This document shows positions 1 through 10,784 of a DNA stretch of 64,000 bases, in pieces. The stretch's first letter is position 1; each line of letters begins with the position of its first letter. The notes under the pieces were generated by a model. That model made no database searches. It was given only the letters and a program-made list of their open reading frames with translations, and was not told the origin of the DNA. The stretch is from Sweltsa coloradensis (taxonomy: Eukaryota > Arthropoda > Insecta > Plecoptera > Chloroperlidae): contig JAMZAV010000899.1 in NCBI GenBank assembly GCA_024449915.1, positions 124,001 through 188,000 of the forward strand. Direction: 5' to 3'. Made by a program: the position numbers and the translations under genes.

Positions 1-1704
1 GATCATGTACATTATCAGGAAATATCAAAATAGAATTATTGTTTGCTGTGAATGAAGAAAGATTTATAAAATTTCCTGACTAAAAACGTAGTGGATTCAA
101 ACCCACGTCCGTAATAGGTACCCGGTACCAGTACCGCCGTACCGGCATATAATGTAAAATACATTGAGGAAAGACCTCAAGAGATAGCTGGTAACTGCAT
201 TTGAACAAAGTGTGTATGTATAAATTGCTTTGTAAGTATTCATTTTATCATTCAATTGTGGATGTTTATTGCGTTAGTTACGGAAATACCATTTTATATA
301 TTATTTATTCATTTAATTTTGGCAATCATTCATTGGATAAATAAGCAAATCCACCTCCTGATTAATTAAGCCCAGTGGCATATCCAGGGGGGCTTAAATA
401 TTATATTCTTCAAATCATCTAGGTTTAAGCAAAAAAATTAATTCATCTATTCATTTTTGTACACACATAATAACCACTTCAAAAATACGCATTTTCAAAA
501 AATTGCTCGTGGACTATGTCCCGTAATTAATTTTAAGGCTAATTCTTTGCAATTAGGTGTGGCTATCGTTGGATAAGTTTTTTATTTAATTCTTGCACAT
601 TGGTAATGATAAACATAGGTGAAATACTATCTATAATATATAATAATCTATAGCCTATTCTATGAACTCGTACATATGCCCGAACCCTAATAACTTCCAC
701 ATAATATAGATACATTTACAATCGTAAAATTGTCCCCGCTCGGGATTCACCACGATTCATTACGATCGGAGTAAGACTGGTAAAAAGCACAAGCACAACC
801 AACAAACAAACAAACACAGAAAAAAATAACAGCCAAACTTTCTTCTCCGCTTTGCTTGTCACGTTACGCACTTCCATTGAGCAGGCCATGGAGTGGGTAC
901 CCCCCCCCCCTGCCCCACACCGCGCGCTGTCTTTGATGTAGTCTCTAGCGTCTGCACTGCGCATGCAACGCGACGTTGACCGCTGAGTCACAGCAATGGT
1001 CATAAATAAAACACATGTCCCGACAGTCGACACAAACAGTAGATATGGACACAGGGAAATAAAAAGACGTCATTTGCGAGAATGTTTAGGCTACTATAAT
1101 AGCAACACTCGATCGACGACCACAACAATGAATCAAATGAATCGAAACTAAGAACAAGCCACCCCATAGGTTGTTCGGGACGTAAACAAACTAAACAATG
1201 CAAAGCTATACATATGAAAATTGGTGGGGGTCAGTATGCAGAAAACTTGTAATGACCGATTGACCGTTGTTTGTTCACATACAATAATGATAGGTGCCCG
1301 TTAGGGCGCCGCAGACAAGCAGTGGTGTGCTAACATTCGGACTGATATTACTAGTAACTATAATAGACCCTATTCGTCACTTTCAATTAACCAGGGATTA
1401 TGACTGGACGGGAAGGTCTACAACGTTCAAATTTAACGTGCACGTAATAGTGATAGATGCAATTTGAAACAAAAAGTTGATCAAGTTTTTTTTACTATAG
1501 AAACTAAAAAACAATCTTCTACAATGTGTGTAAACATATAATGCTATAAAATATAGTTTGTTTATAATAACATATTATAGATTATTTATATGAAGCTCCA
1601 TTTTATGCGTTATGAAAACTAAATGTTAGGAGGGTGTTGCTTTATTTTAATCGCTTCTTTGTCATTCATTATAATCTGTAAATCTCACTTCCACACTATA
1701 AATA
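1..1704. other. No gene seen; AT-rich unassigned DNA
   Basis: I see no coding signal. The stretch holds an 11-base run of C near 901-911, a B-box-like motif on the minus strand near 90-110, and the end of a dispersed repeat at 1292-1332. The longer open frames on the minus strand near 716-1203 have no domain, splice signal or codon pattern that I can support. Confidence 0.6.
1292..1332 (-). repeat. Terminal hairpin of dispersed repeat (family A, type-2 end)
   Basis: The GC-rich hairpin GGTGCCCGTTAGGGCGCC at the left of this segment also ends the copy at 48972 (same orientation) and the copy at 21499 (opposite orientation). In all three the hairpin is followed by unrelated flanks, so it marks an element end. 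Here only the last ~40 bases of the element are recognisable. Confidence 0.6.
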
Positions 1705-1844
1705 CATAAATTCACTTTGCCCCGTGACCGCATCGTTGCATATAGCTCGGCATTATGAATTTGCACGCAATTAAAACAATAGTTGCAATGAACATTTTGA
1801 CTAGCTTGTGCAACGATGAAGTAACGGGACAAAGTGAAGTTATG
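1705..1844. repeat. Small foldback / MITE-like inverted repeat
   Basis: Two arms of about 35 bases (1705-1740 and 1809-1844) are imperfect inverted copies of each other, enclosing about 70 bases. No protein is encoded. The size and shape fit a small non-autonomous DNA transposon, but I could not find a clear target duplication. Confidence 0.55.
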
Positions 1845-3190
1845 TTTTTATATTGAGCACAAGTAGAATAATCAGAAGCTTGGCCCTTCTTTGAGATCAC
1901 AATGCCTCTAGATTGTATTGTTTTTGTAGATAGGAGTACAAGTGTGTACGCTTTGTGATAGCCTATACACGTTCATTCCCTTGAAATATATCAATTATCA
2001 AGTTTCAAGATTCAAAATCTGTTAAGTGAATGCATACAATAAATTAACATTTTACCAAAAATTATACATGTTCTCATGTTAACTATTAATTGCTATGTAA
2101 AAATAAACACTGCATTATTGGTCAACCAAGCATGATTGTCGCAATCAACCACTACTAAACTTGTCTACAATGCTGCACCGTCCTCCCGGATGCGGAATAC
2201 CTTATTCTAGATATCCGTGCGTAATAGTACCGATTCCAAGTAAATACGTTATTTACTCAAATTGGCGAGAAATATTTTCTGTTTCGGAATTGTTTTTTTA
2301 ATGTGTATTTTTGTTTGGAGATTTGCATCTAATATTATCTGAATGGACTACTTTTGAAGAATGACAATGATGTGTAACTTGATTTCAAAAAGTTAAAAAC
2401 ACCCATATGCGGCCACTCACACGGTCAATGTGGTAAAAGCCTAAAGTTTGCTCTCATATACATAACGTGATGAGGGCTCGAACAATGAAATTCTGTATAG
2501 TTCATAATCAACGCCCTGCAATGCACAACCCGCCACTGCATGACGTAGTGCAGTGGAACACCATTTAAATGAGTTCAAGAGAGCAGTAAACAAAGTGTAT
2601 TTTAAAGTTTTCATATGCTCCAAAAAATTTAGGTGTCTTTGTCTGTTTCTTGTATAATCTAGGCTAAATATAATATGGTTGTTGTTACAGAATTTGTTAT
2701 GTATAATTGCATGACACAACTAACATTATAAACACTTAATAATTAGTGAGTGATTGGAAAGTACGTAAAAATATAAGCAATGATTTGTCATTTACACACG
2801 TCGGGAGTGATTAAAAACGCGCGATGCACGGCCTTGAGACTGTCTCATCGGCGAGATTTGGGCTCGAGTCGTGGGGAGGAGGGACTATTAGATTCAATGC
2901 GTTTATCTGTGATTTATCTGTGATCTGTGATGCAGCGATCATTCCTTTTCTAAATCTAGAACGACTCAAATAATGCTGCTCAATCAAATAATCATACTGC
3001 TTGTACAGCGTACGGATTTTAATTTATAGCCTGGATGTAGTCCTTTATTATAGATTTTATTATTTCTGGGTATGCACACAGTCCCGTTTTGTTTTCACTG
3101 TTTGTCTATGATTATTGATTATATCAACGCTATCACACACCAATAATAAAATAGAAGTACCTAGTAGACCGAATTAATAACGCCATATCC
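1845..3190. other. No gene seen
   Basis: No convincing exon or element is visible. A weak B-box-like motif of a tRNA-derived sequence sits near 2857-2870. Confidence 0.55.
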
Positions 3191-3194
3191 AAAT

Positions 3195-3250
3195 CTCAGT
3201 TGGTTGGAGCATCAGCTCAGACAGCGGAAGACTGGGGTTCTATCCTTAGT
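3195..3250 (+). repeat. tRNA-like SINE head (degenerate)
   Basis: The segment has an A-box-like stretch (AGTTGGTTGGAGC) and, about 40 bases on, a B-box-like stretch (GGGGTTCTATCC), the spacing of an internal RNA polymerase III promoter. The stems do not pair well enough for a working tRNA, so a decayed SINE head is the likelier reading. Confidence 0.35.
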
Positions 3251-3421
3251 TGATACAATTTCTATATTATGTTTCCGTTATCAAATGCTAAAACTCAGGA
3301 ACTTTAAATCGATTAAAAATGACTTGTTACAAATATACATTACATATTATACCACCACGGAACAATATTTACATTTTTAGATTGCCTTGCGCTCTGCGCA
3401 TAATAAAACGAGTTTTTGTGA

Positions 3422-3492
3422 CGTGGCTCATCCAACAGACTAATAAAGAAACGCTCCTATAGAACCAAATGATCCGGGTTCGAGCCAAAACG
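3422..3492 (+). repeat. tRNA-like SINE head (degenerate)
   Basis: A GTGGCTCA start and a clear B box (CGGGTTCGAGCC) lie about 50 bases apart. The same GTGGCTCA/CTGGCTCA start occurs in the minus-strand copies near 16.7 kb and 22.8 kb, which suggests one SINE family. Confidence 0.35.
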
Positions 3493-3499
3493 AGGCATT

Positions 3500-4500
3500 T
3501 TCAATTCGAATCTTTGAATAGTTATAATTTGTTTAGTACCATATTCACAAAGATTGCGATACATTCTTTAAAGTAACTATATTTTCACATCATGTGTGCG
3601 GCGTGATCTAATTATGAACAGATGGCCATTGTAAATCATACTACCATATTTTAGCATTGCTTTTCATCGAAGACATATATGACCTATTATGGTTTTGCAA
3701 TGTACGTGTTCTCATTGGGCTCATCTTAACAAAATTAATATTAACCTGTTGATTGAAGCAAAACCTTGCACACATAACTCAATATGTCTTATACTGTTAC
3801 CGTGTTCTATAACAAATACGTATTATAGGCCTATGCATTGTGTGGTGTTCTGCATTAGTTAAACAATTTCATTCATGGCCAATGAAATCGTTTTTCGAAC
3901 ATAAATAACCCCCCTGTCACTCAAAAAGTCGTATCGCCAGAGTGCGCCACTTGCTGGGGCCGAAAAGGCCTAAAATAGCTGCAAAACATGCATTCGTAGT
4001 TCAGTAGTTTAGCGGTAACTACATATACGATTTTAATAATTTTTTTTTTAATTTGAAGATAATTGTTGAAATTCGAACTTATGTTTTGTACTTTTTCCAT
4101 AAAAATTTTTGTAATTTTTTTATAAAGCTCTAAAGTGAAGGTAAATTTTCAAAATATTGACCAAGTTCGCAATTTTTTATAAGACCATATTATGTACAAT
4201 TTCGAAAATCGACAAAACATAAGTCCTAGTAAATTTTATCGTGAATAGAGTAAAAAAAAAATTATGCCGATATGACAGTTGTGGGCCGAGTTCTAACTGA
4301 AATGCTGGGACACTGCATCGCACCGATAATATAGCTACTCCTGTGCAACCTTAACCACGAAACTAGTGCGTCAACTGTTGTTGATAAACAACAAATATAT
4401 CCGACTGTGCCTGCGCGACGTGGTGTGCTATCTCGTACACTGCCTACCACACACCTGCTTTACGATAGTACTACTACTACATATTTAAACTCCATGCTAT
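3500..4500. other. No gene seen; small inverted repeat 4075-4228
   Basis: The only structure is a 14-base inverted repeat built on ACTTATGTTTTGT at about 4077-4090 and 4212-4226. The intervening sequence is T-rich. Confidence 0.45.
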
Positions 4501-4507
4501 GCTAATT

Positions 4508-4640
4508 GATTCGTAATATAACACACCACTCAGTAAAACTACCTCCGAAAATAGGAAAAACTACTAAGTGTCATTAAGAAAATCAATTTTAAATCTACGG
4601 TAGGATCTTACATTGGCATAGTGCATGGGTTTCCCAGATG
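4508..4640 (+). repeat. Dispersed repeat family C, copy 1
   Basis: This segment aligns by eye with 23108-23215: both contain AATATAACRCACCACTC followed by GTAAAACT and, further on, a match around ATAGTGCATGGG. The homology is about 100 bases and partly diverged. No coding content or known family is recognised. Confidence 0.55.
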
Positions 4641-5028
4641 GCAATATATACTGAAAGTCGGTAAGCAACAAAAATCATCTTCGCCCCATATATTTTCCTC
4701 TTGCAGCCATCTCATTTTCTACTGTATTATAGTACACCTGGTCATCACTACCACTTCTATACGTTGCACAAATCTTTCTAAAACACCCCTAAATATCTTA
4801 TGTTTTGCCCCCACATTTAATTTATTCCCCTGAGACCGTTGTGCCTCCAATCTTAGCAACTCCTCTTGCCGTCCCTGAACTTCTACACTATCATACTACC
4901 GCACCCGGTTGTCCTTACTTTCTCCACAATTCCCTCTATTCCTTAGAGGAATTGTTTCGGTTTGCATATCAGACTTTTTATACCTTGATTCAATTCAAGG
5001 CAAAAAACAATATAAGGTCGCTTGGTCT

Positions 5029-5100
5029 TGTAGTACTTACTACTTAGTCATGAAGTACTTACTACGTACATAGTCATGTAGTACTTACTACGTACATACT
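5029..5100 (+). repeat. Short tandem repeat with AGTACTTACTAC core
   Basis: The core AGTACTTACTAC occurs three times within about 70 bases, separated by variants of TAGTCATG and GTACATAGTCATG. The unit is roughly 23 to 32 bases. It is a local tandem duplication with no coding meaning that I can see. Confidence 0.7.
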
Positions 5101-5217
5101 CGGACACCGCCAGGCTGCATCGAGCTCGCTGCATACATTCCCGCGGATACATTCTGTTAGCGAACCATGAACAGTCCTACTTTACTGGAATAGTAATTTA
5201 ATTAGCACTTGTCCCCA

Positions 5218-5300
5218 TTCGTCATCCCTTACGTCCCTCCCTTCGTCTCGATTAGCCAAGTTGCAGAAATATGAGACGTTAAGCAATATCCAATCAATCA
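5218..5300 (+). repeat. Partial copy of the retroposed sequence at 25.3-25.4 kb
   Basis: About 80 bases, from CGTCATCCCTTACGTCCC to CAATATCCAATCAATC, match 25338-25416 almost base for base. At 25.4 kb the same 3' end forms the end of a fragment flanked by a 12-base target duplication, so this is probably another insertion of the same retroposon, here more truncated. Confidence 0.65.
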
Positions 5301-5424
5301 AAACTTTCCGTCTAAAAAAATGGGCACTGATAACTTTACTGTTTTGTGCCCTAAAACCCCAACTAACCAACTAACTAACTACCTCACGTGACGTCACAGC
5401 TCGCCGGCAAGTGGCCGCGAATCA

Positions 5425-5625
5425 AACTGATGGACAAGCAGACTCATTTCGCAAGTTGACGCCTGGTGAACGGCTCAACAAAGATCACGCTCTAACTTTT
5501 ATCCTATTCATTATTTGGACAAAACTTAAGATTAATAATATTTAGCAAACATATCATTTCATCTAATGGCGATTATCTCGATTTTTTTAACAGAACCGTT
5601 AGCTTGTTATAACAAGTTACGCATT
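5425..5625 (+). repeat. Left arm of a long inverted repeat (partner 8376-8571)
   Basis: The arm runs from AACTGATGGACAAGCA to around AACCGTTAGCTTGTTATAAC and is matched in inverse orientation by 8376-8571 with scattered substitutions. The similarity starts and stops sharply. The pair probably marks the ends of one element or two opposed copies, later invaded by the LINE at 6061-8375. Confidence 0.65.
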
Positions 5626-6060
5626 ATAAATGACAAATTTATCAACAACTTTAAGTCTTCTCAACTTCAATTGATAAAAAACTACTGATTGGATTTCAAC
5701 AAGAATTCTCTCTAAATATGCATCCAACTAATAAGAAAAGAAATAAGTTAACTTTCTCGATAGAAAATGCACTGAACAAAATTTTACAGCATAGCGTGCA
5801 GTTTTTCACGGCTTATCCGCACGTCAAAAGCGCGTATTTTAGATGAAAACACATACCATACATATTACCCTATGCTATAAATTTTCGTTTTTTGCACTTA
5901 CTATCTAGAAAGTTTATTTATTTCTTGTCTAAACAGTCCGATGAATTTTTTGAAAGAGGTCTTGTCAAAATCCGATCACTAGGTTTTTGTCAATTGAAGT
6001 TGTTTTATTTAATTTCATAAAAAACAAGTAACAGTTTTAAATGTTATTTCAATACGCACA

Positions 6061-6080
6061 TCAGTTCAGTTCAGTTCAGT
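6061..6080 (-). repeat. LINE 1 3' tail, CTGAA repeats
   Basis: Four TCAGT units on the plus strand read as CTGAA repeats directly after AATAAAA on the minus strand. This is the 3' end of the LINE and is analogous to the tail at 56119 of the second LINE. Confidence 0.75.
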
Positions 6081-7048
6081 TTTATTAGCATCCATGTAGG
6101 TTACATTGTAACATTGGGTTTGTCAATACATTATTAATATATATATATACATATACGTATAGCAAAATAAAACAACAATACAATACAATTTGGTTTACTA
6201 TAAACTAACTAAAAATAGCCTGTTACATAAATGAGCATTTACTACTCCGGACTAAGTACCATAATTATATAAACATACATTATAAAATGCTTTTCCACAA
6301 CAAGGATGTTTGATTAATAAAACAATGATAAAACAGTGATAAAACAATGATAAAAAGTGATATATTTGGTATCTACCAGGTAAACATGTCATCTTTTTCA
6401 TTGGTGATGTATTCATTTAGTGTGTAAAGTTTGTTCGGTCTAACGGTACCCATGAAGATCTAGAATTCCTGAGACAAGTCAAATGTCTTTTTGTGGGAGT
6501 TAAGTGTCTTTTTGTGCGACTAATACTGGTATGAATTGCTATTCACAAGGAATTCTCCGAAGTACATTTTACTCCACGTGGAGTTGAACCTCGTTGACCA
6601 ACCACAATCCGAGTTTTGCAGATTCAGCCAATAGGGTAGCTAAAAGAATTCGGAACTACCAAACATAGAAAGGGGTTTTCTGAGATAATTGGAAGACGAA
6701 TACTAGAAAATATGAATGGAAACCGCAACGTATTGTGACCAACAAAGGAGACAATTTGTTGTACAGGGATGAATGTTATCTTTCGATGGGTAGCGTTAGA
6801 CCGAACAAACTTTAGAAACAGTTTTCTATCAGGTTTTTTTTTATTGCTAAGATCTGTTTGTCGGTGCTTGTTAAGTTTTTAATGTTAGGAGGTAGTCTAT
6901 TAAATAGAGTTATGCCTATATTTATTATTGATGTCTGTCCCTTTTTTGTGTTGTATTGGCTCGGATGAAGATGCTCTTTCTGTCGTGTATTGTGTGCGTG
7001 AACTTGTGTGTTCGTTGTGAAATCCTGTCTGCTTTTAATTGTTTGTTT

Positions 7049-7420
7049 TTAAATTTCTAAAATGTATAAGCTTGGCATAGTCATAATTTGAAGATTTTTA
7101 AAAGCTTCCCTACATGATTCCATATTTTTTAGGCCTGCAATGGTCCTGATTGCTCTCTTTTGCAATATAAAAGCATCTTGTGAATTTGTTGAATTTCCCC
7201 ACAAGGGGATAGCGTATCTAAGGCGAGCTTCAAAATAAGCGTGGTACGCAATTTTTGCAGTATTTCTGCCAATAGAGTTATTAATGACCTTCAGGGCATA
7301 GCATGCAGATGCCAATTGAGCACATAGCGACTTCACATGGTCTTTCCAGCTAAGGGAATTATCAATTTTTGCTCCTAGCACCTTTGTGCAGTCTACCTCA
7401 TTTATATTAGTTTCATTCAA
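7049..7420 (-). pseudogene. LINE 1 C-terminal domain fragment
   Basis: The frame has the KVLGAKIDNSLSWKDHV motif, then a stretch rich in Ala/Tyr around RNTAKIAYHAYFEARLRYA and the IPLWGN motif, ending in a basic RAIRTIAG segment. These follow the RT core in CR1/Jockey-type LINE proteins. It is out of frame with the RT core just upstream, because of an indel near the T-run at 7446-7454. The product would be the thumb and connection part of a LINE ORF2 protein, needed for target-primed reverse transcription. It is broken here and has no start of its own. Confidence 0.8.
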
Positions 7421-7428
7421 TGTAATGA

Positions 7429-8073
7429 CTAGTTTATCCTTAACGGCCTTTTTTTAAGTTTAAAGTGTATAAAGTTGGTCTTTTTCCCGTTCAAGCCTAG
7501 TTTGTTTGCTGATAACCAATCGTCAATTTTGAATGCTGCTGCGTTTGCCTTTTCTTCAACTACTAACAGGGATGTGTCAATAATTAGGGATGTTATATCA
7601 TCTGCATAAAGTATTACTTCGTCAGAATTTATATTTGCTTCAAGGTCATTTATGTAAAGAAGGAATGCAATAGGGCCTAAAATAGAACCTTGAGGCACCC
7701 CTGCTAGACTTACTAGCCATGGGGAGCAGTGATTTTCCATGTGTCCCTTCTCATTTTCACTCTTAATTTTCACTTGTTGTTTTCTCTTTTTTAAGTAGGA
7801 TTCAAACCAGTTTAGCGTTATGTCACTAAAACCTATTAGTCTTAGTTTATTTAAGAGAATATCAAAATCCACACAGTCGAAAGCCTTTGAAAGGTCACAG
7901 AAAATGCCCAATGTGTGTTTGCCCTCATCTAGTGAATTGAGTACATATCTATCAAAGTCAAAAAATGCCGTATTTGTGGACTTGCCAGCCATAAAACCAT
8001 GCTGGGCATCAGTTATAATATTATTTTTTTTGAGAAAATCCACTAGCTGATTTTTTACGATACTTTCCAACAC
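7429..8073 (-). pseudogene. LINE 1 reverse transcriptase core (frameshifted remnant)
   Basis: The 214-codon frame contains the ordered RT blocks: AQHGFMAGKS (residues 23-32), FCDLSKAFDCVD (58-69), AGVPQGSILGP (124-134) and the catalytic YADD (156-159). The family copies element RNA into DNA at the target site. The first Met is not a real start: similar RT-like sequence continues upstream to about 8340 in another frame (an AIKFNF...NPNHGDKK-type stretch, then YRPIS-like residues near 8110), so at least two frameshifts separate the parts. No endonuclease domain is present. It is an inactive copy. Confidence 0.88.
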
Positions 8074-8290
8074 TTTTGAGAAAGTAGGTAGTATTGAGAT
8101 GGGTCTGTAATTCGCTTATCGGTCTTATCACCATTTTTATATATAGGGGTGATTACTGAATATTTTAGTCTCTCAGGGAAGACTCTGCTTTTAAATTGAT
8201 GTATTAAATACAAAGCTAAGGGGAGTTTTTATGAATGATATACATTTTTTATCACCGTGGTTGGGATTTAGTTTTCTGACTGAGGTCACG

Positions 8291-8375
8291 ATGTTCTCTT
8301 CTGTGATTTTAGTAAAATTAAATTTATTACTAAATATTTTGAATTTAATTTTACTAAAATCACAGAAGAGAACAT
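8291..8375. repeat. Perfect 34-bp hairpin at the LINE 1 5' junction
   Basis: Bases 8291-8324 and 8342-8375 are perfect inverted copies separated by 17 bases. The left arm is LINE coding sequence and the right arm abuts the flanking inverted repeat. This is the pattern left by a 5' inversion during LINE integration, although a secondary rearrangement cannot be excluded. Confidence 0.85.
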
Positions 8376-8571
8376 ATCGATCGATATAACACGTTAACGT
8401 TTGAATAAAAATTCAAAATGATCGCTATTAGAAGGAATGATATATTTGCTAAATATTATTCCTCTTAAGTTTTTTCCCAATAATGAATAGGGTAAAAGTT
8501 AGAGCGTGATAAGTTGTGCGACGTTCAGCAGGCGTCCACTTGCGAAACGATGGTTGCTTGTCCATCAGTTG
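8376..8571 (-). repeat. Right arm of the long inverted repeat (partner 5425-5625)
   Basis: The inverse of this arm matches 5425-5625, including a shared CAACTGATGGACAAGCA outer part and a TCTAACTTTTA.CCTATTC inner part. Sequence outside the arms does not match. Confidence 0.65.
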
Positions 8572-8869
8572 GGCTCTAAGCGGAGAATACCCCTCATTCT
8601 CCTCTATTTGTGAGGTAGGTGCTAGTAGCCTATAGGAATTTATTGGATTGACAGACATTTTTCTAAAAACACAACACAAACAATAACCACGGTCAGAAAT
8701 AAAATAAACACTAGGTAGCCCTACCAAAACTGCATAAATTTTTGGATGCTCTGCTTTCTTCCTCAGACCCGAGGAATAGGGAACTGTCCTTCATTACCAA
8801 ATTTGAATATGTCCCTACTAATAACCTCAAATACCGACCTGTAAAGTTTTTTTTGCGTCCTGCTTTTAT

Positions 8870-9074
8870 TAGCGCCAACTGTGAGCGAGGAAAAATTTGA
8901 ACCGGGCTTCGCGCCGGAAAACGGCCATGCGCCATTGCAGGTGGGCGTGACGTCATCGCGAGGTTTGCCGAGGCGGCGAGCAGACAGTTCTGCCACTGAC
9001 AGCTGCTTGCTACTTGTGTAGCCCGCTCCTCCACTCATCAGATTATCCGGATAAAACGTGTATAAATCAGTCAG
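8870..9074 (+). promoter_or_regulatory. CpG-rich promoter-like stretch upstream of THAP frame
   Basis: The segment is much richer in CG dinucleotides than its surroundings. It contains a full CRE-type octamer TGACGTCA near 8948-8955 and a TATAAA near 9061-9066, directly before the ATG of the THAP frame. The TATA is too close to the ATG to place a start site upstream of it, so transcription probably starts further left in the CpG-rich part. A promoter role is an inference from composition and motifs. Confidence 0.45.
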
Positions 9075-9240
9075 ATGCCTCGTTACAAATGGTGCATGGT
9101 ACCAATTTGTACAAACACTACTTTTAAAACACCAGACAAAATATTCATTAATGTGCCAAAATAACGAAATAGGAGAAACGCATGGTTCAAAGCTGCAAGA
9201 CGAGATGTAAACAAACACGCGCCGTCTGCCGAATCCACAC
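9075..9240 (+). pseudogene. THAP-type zinc-finger domain, broken or partial
   Basis: From the ATG at 9075 the frame reads MPRYKWCMVPICTN, then a KTPDKIFINVPK block, a TAA, and, after small indels, AWFKAARRD. This order is that of the THAP DNA-binding domain: an N-terminal C-x4-C, an F-x-x-x-P block and a conserved W-F-x-x-A-x-R. The later C-x2-H pair is not visible after about 9240. THAP domains occur in host transcription factors and in P-element transposases. Here the in-frame TAA at 9162-9164 and one more indel break the frame, so this is a pseudogene or a decayed transposase/host copy. Alternatively the exon could end before the second half, but I see no good GT donor. Confidence 0.72.
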
Positions 9241-9794
9241 TTTAGGGCCTACTGTAGGAATATGACTATATAGCCTATAGTTTATACATGTTATTACAGT
9301 TGTTCTTCACTTTAATTTACCAAATTATGAGCTTCATTTTGCATTGCTTTCGTTCAGAATACAAATCAAAGTCAACCCATATATTTTAGTGGCCTAGCCA
9401 TAGGAATACACACGTACGGAATTGTATCTTGGGATTTACATACCAAGGTCAAGGACAGAGGCTGTAAGCCTAATAACTAATAAGTGAAAATTAATAATAC
9501 TGTACAGACTCATCATTTTTATTTTAGCTACAAAATGATACGGAGATTACACCAGTTTTTTAACACTGTTTTTCTTCAATAAAAACAACGAAAATCAACC
9601 TAACATGAGTAATAATTTATAAATTGTCATTTATATCATTAAAAAATACACTTATATGTTTAATTTCATTATGTTTTATTAATTGTAAGCTATAAGTATA
9701 GCGAGGAGTGACGCGGCCTAGGCCTACGACGCCTAAACTGGGCATTTGTCATCGTAAAATACAACATGATTGACAGTACCAACCGTTTTCACTG

Positions 9795-9912
9795 AAATAC
9801 TCCATCTACACCACAAAACCTTTAAAGTCGCTATTTTAAATACCTTCAGGACTTTCAACGGAAAAGTATTTTCGCTTAAAATAGCGACGTTAAAGGTTGT
9901 GAAGGTTTTTTT
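9795..9912. repeat. Small foldback, AAACCTTTAAAGTCGCTATT arms
   Basis: The left arm reads AAAACCTTTAAAGTCGCTAT and the right arm is its near-perfect inverse ending GACGTTAAAGGTTGTG. A homologous foldback is found at 61015-61110, so this is a repeated structure and not a chance hairpin. Confidence 0.7.
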
Positions 9913-10084
9913 TATTACTATAACAGCAAAACGTGATGATTCTATTTTGTTATTTTTTATTATGTTCTTGTCAGGGTACTTCCAGTACGTACAACAACTC
10001 TGCACGGCAGGCTTAAACGATGGCGGCCCGAAAACAGTGAAATATGCGAGTGATTAGTAAGTAATTAACCTAACTAGACCGCTT

Positions 10085-10784
10085 CGCGAACGTTTTTTCC
10101 ATTCGCGTTGATGGATGAGCTTTTTTGGAATATTCCTGTCCAACGATTACGTTCTTAAGTGGAATCTCATTACTTATTCTAGTTACTTGATATTAGGCCT
10201 ACTTGTTAATTATACACCTGTGAAAGGTTTATATTAAAACCTTGATTTCTATTAATTTTGACCAACTTTTTCCACTTTTTCTTTCAAGAGGCACTACATC
10301 ACCATAACCTTTATATCAATGTAAAATATGAACGTTGTAGACCCACCCGTTTGGTCAGGATCGGCCCAAATATCACGTAAAATATCGTATTAAAAACCGG
10401 GGAATAATCGTAAAAGTACGATTTCCATAAGAAATATTTTTTCAAATGTCTCTAAAATTATAACACACATAATTTCAGTGATTTTAAACGTTCCCATAAA
10501 GTTTTATCAATATCTGAGTAGCCGTTTACCAATATCACGTAATCGTAAAAGTATGATAATCATAAGATATATTTGATCGATTATACCTAAAACGTGGCAG
10601 GTCTAAGTTCAGAGATTTCGAAGGTCCCCGTTAATTTTCATCAAGATCGCATATGCCGATTGCTCGGTAGAGAGCGAACAAACAGACAAAAAAACTAACT
10701 AAAACAAAACACCCGTGCTATTTTTCTTGGGGTAACGTAAGTGAAAAAAAAGTGAAATTGAAGTCTTCGCTTCGCTCATCCAAT
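10085..10784 (+). mobile_element. Family A repeat, copy A1 (type-1 ends)
   Basis: The left end carries GCGTTGATGGATGAGCTTTT and the right end GCTTCGCTCATCCAAT, so TGGATGAGC is inverted at both ends. Inside is the family core near 10300-10365 (ATCACCATAACC then AATATGAACGTTGTAG) and a downstream module (CTAAGTTCAGAGATTTCG, GATCGCATATGCCG, AGAGAGCGAACAAACAGAC). Copies with this order lie at 24509-25456 and 45789-46565. There is no coding capacity. The class is unknown to me; the short inverted ends suggest a non-autonomous DNA element. Confidence 0.75.

Larger units (their letters stand above)
6061..8375 (-). mobile_element. Decayed non-LTR retrotransposon (LINE 1), CR1/Jockey-type RT
   Basis: On the minus strand this element carries a reverse transcriptase region (about 8340 down to 7430) and a C-terminal region (7420-7049). 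It ends at the left in AATAAAA followed by four CTGAA units, a short-tandem-repeat tail seen in CR1-group elements. The 5' part with the endonuclease is missing, so it is 5' truncated. Its 5' edge at 8342-8375 is an inverted copy of 8291-8324. It lies inside the right part of the 5.4/8.5 kb inverted repeat. The clade assignment is tentative. Confidence 0.8.

Noticed and set aside
716..1203. Two overlapping minus-strand frames of 105 and 67 codons
   Set aside because: No ATG context, domain or splice signal; composition is that of random AT-rich DNA.
8711..9218. Minus-strand frames opposite the THAP segment
   Set aside because: They are antisense shadows of the CpG-rich region and the THAP frame; no recognisable domain.
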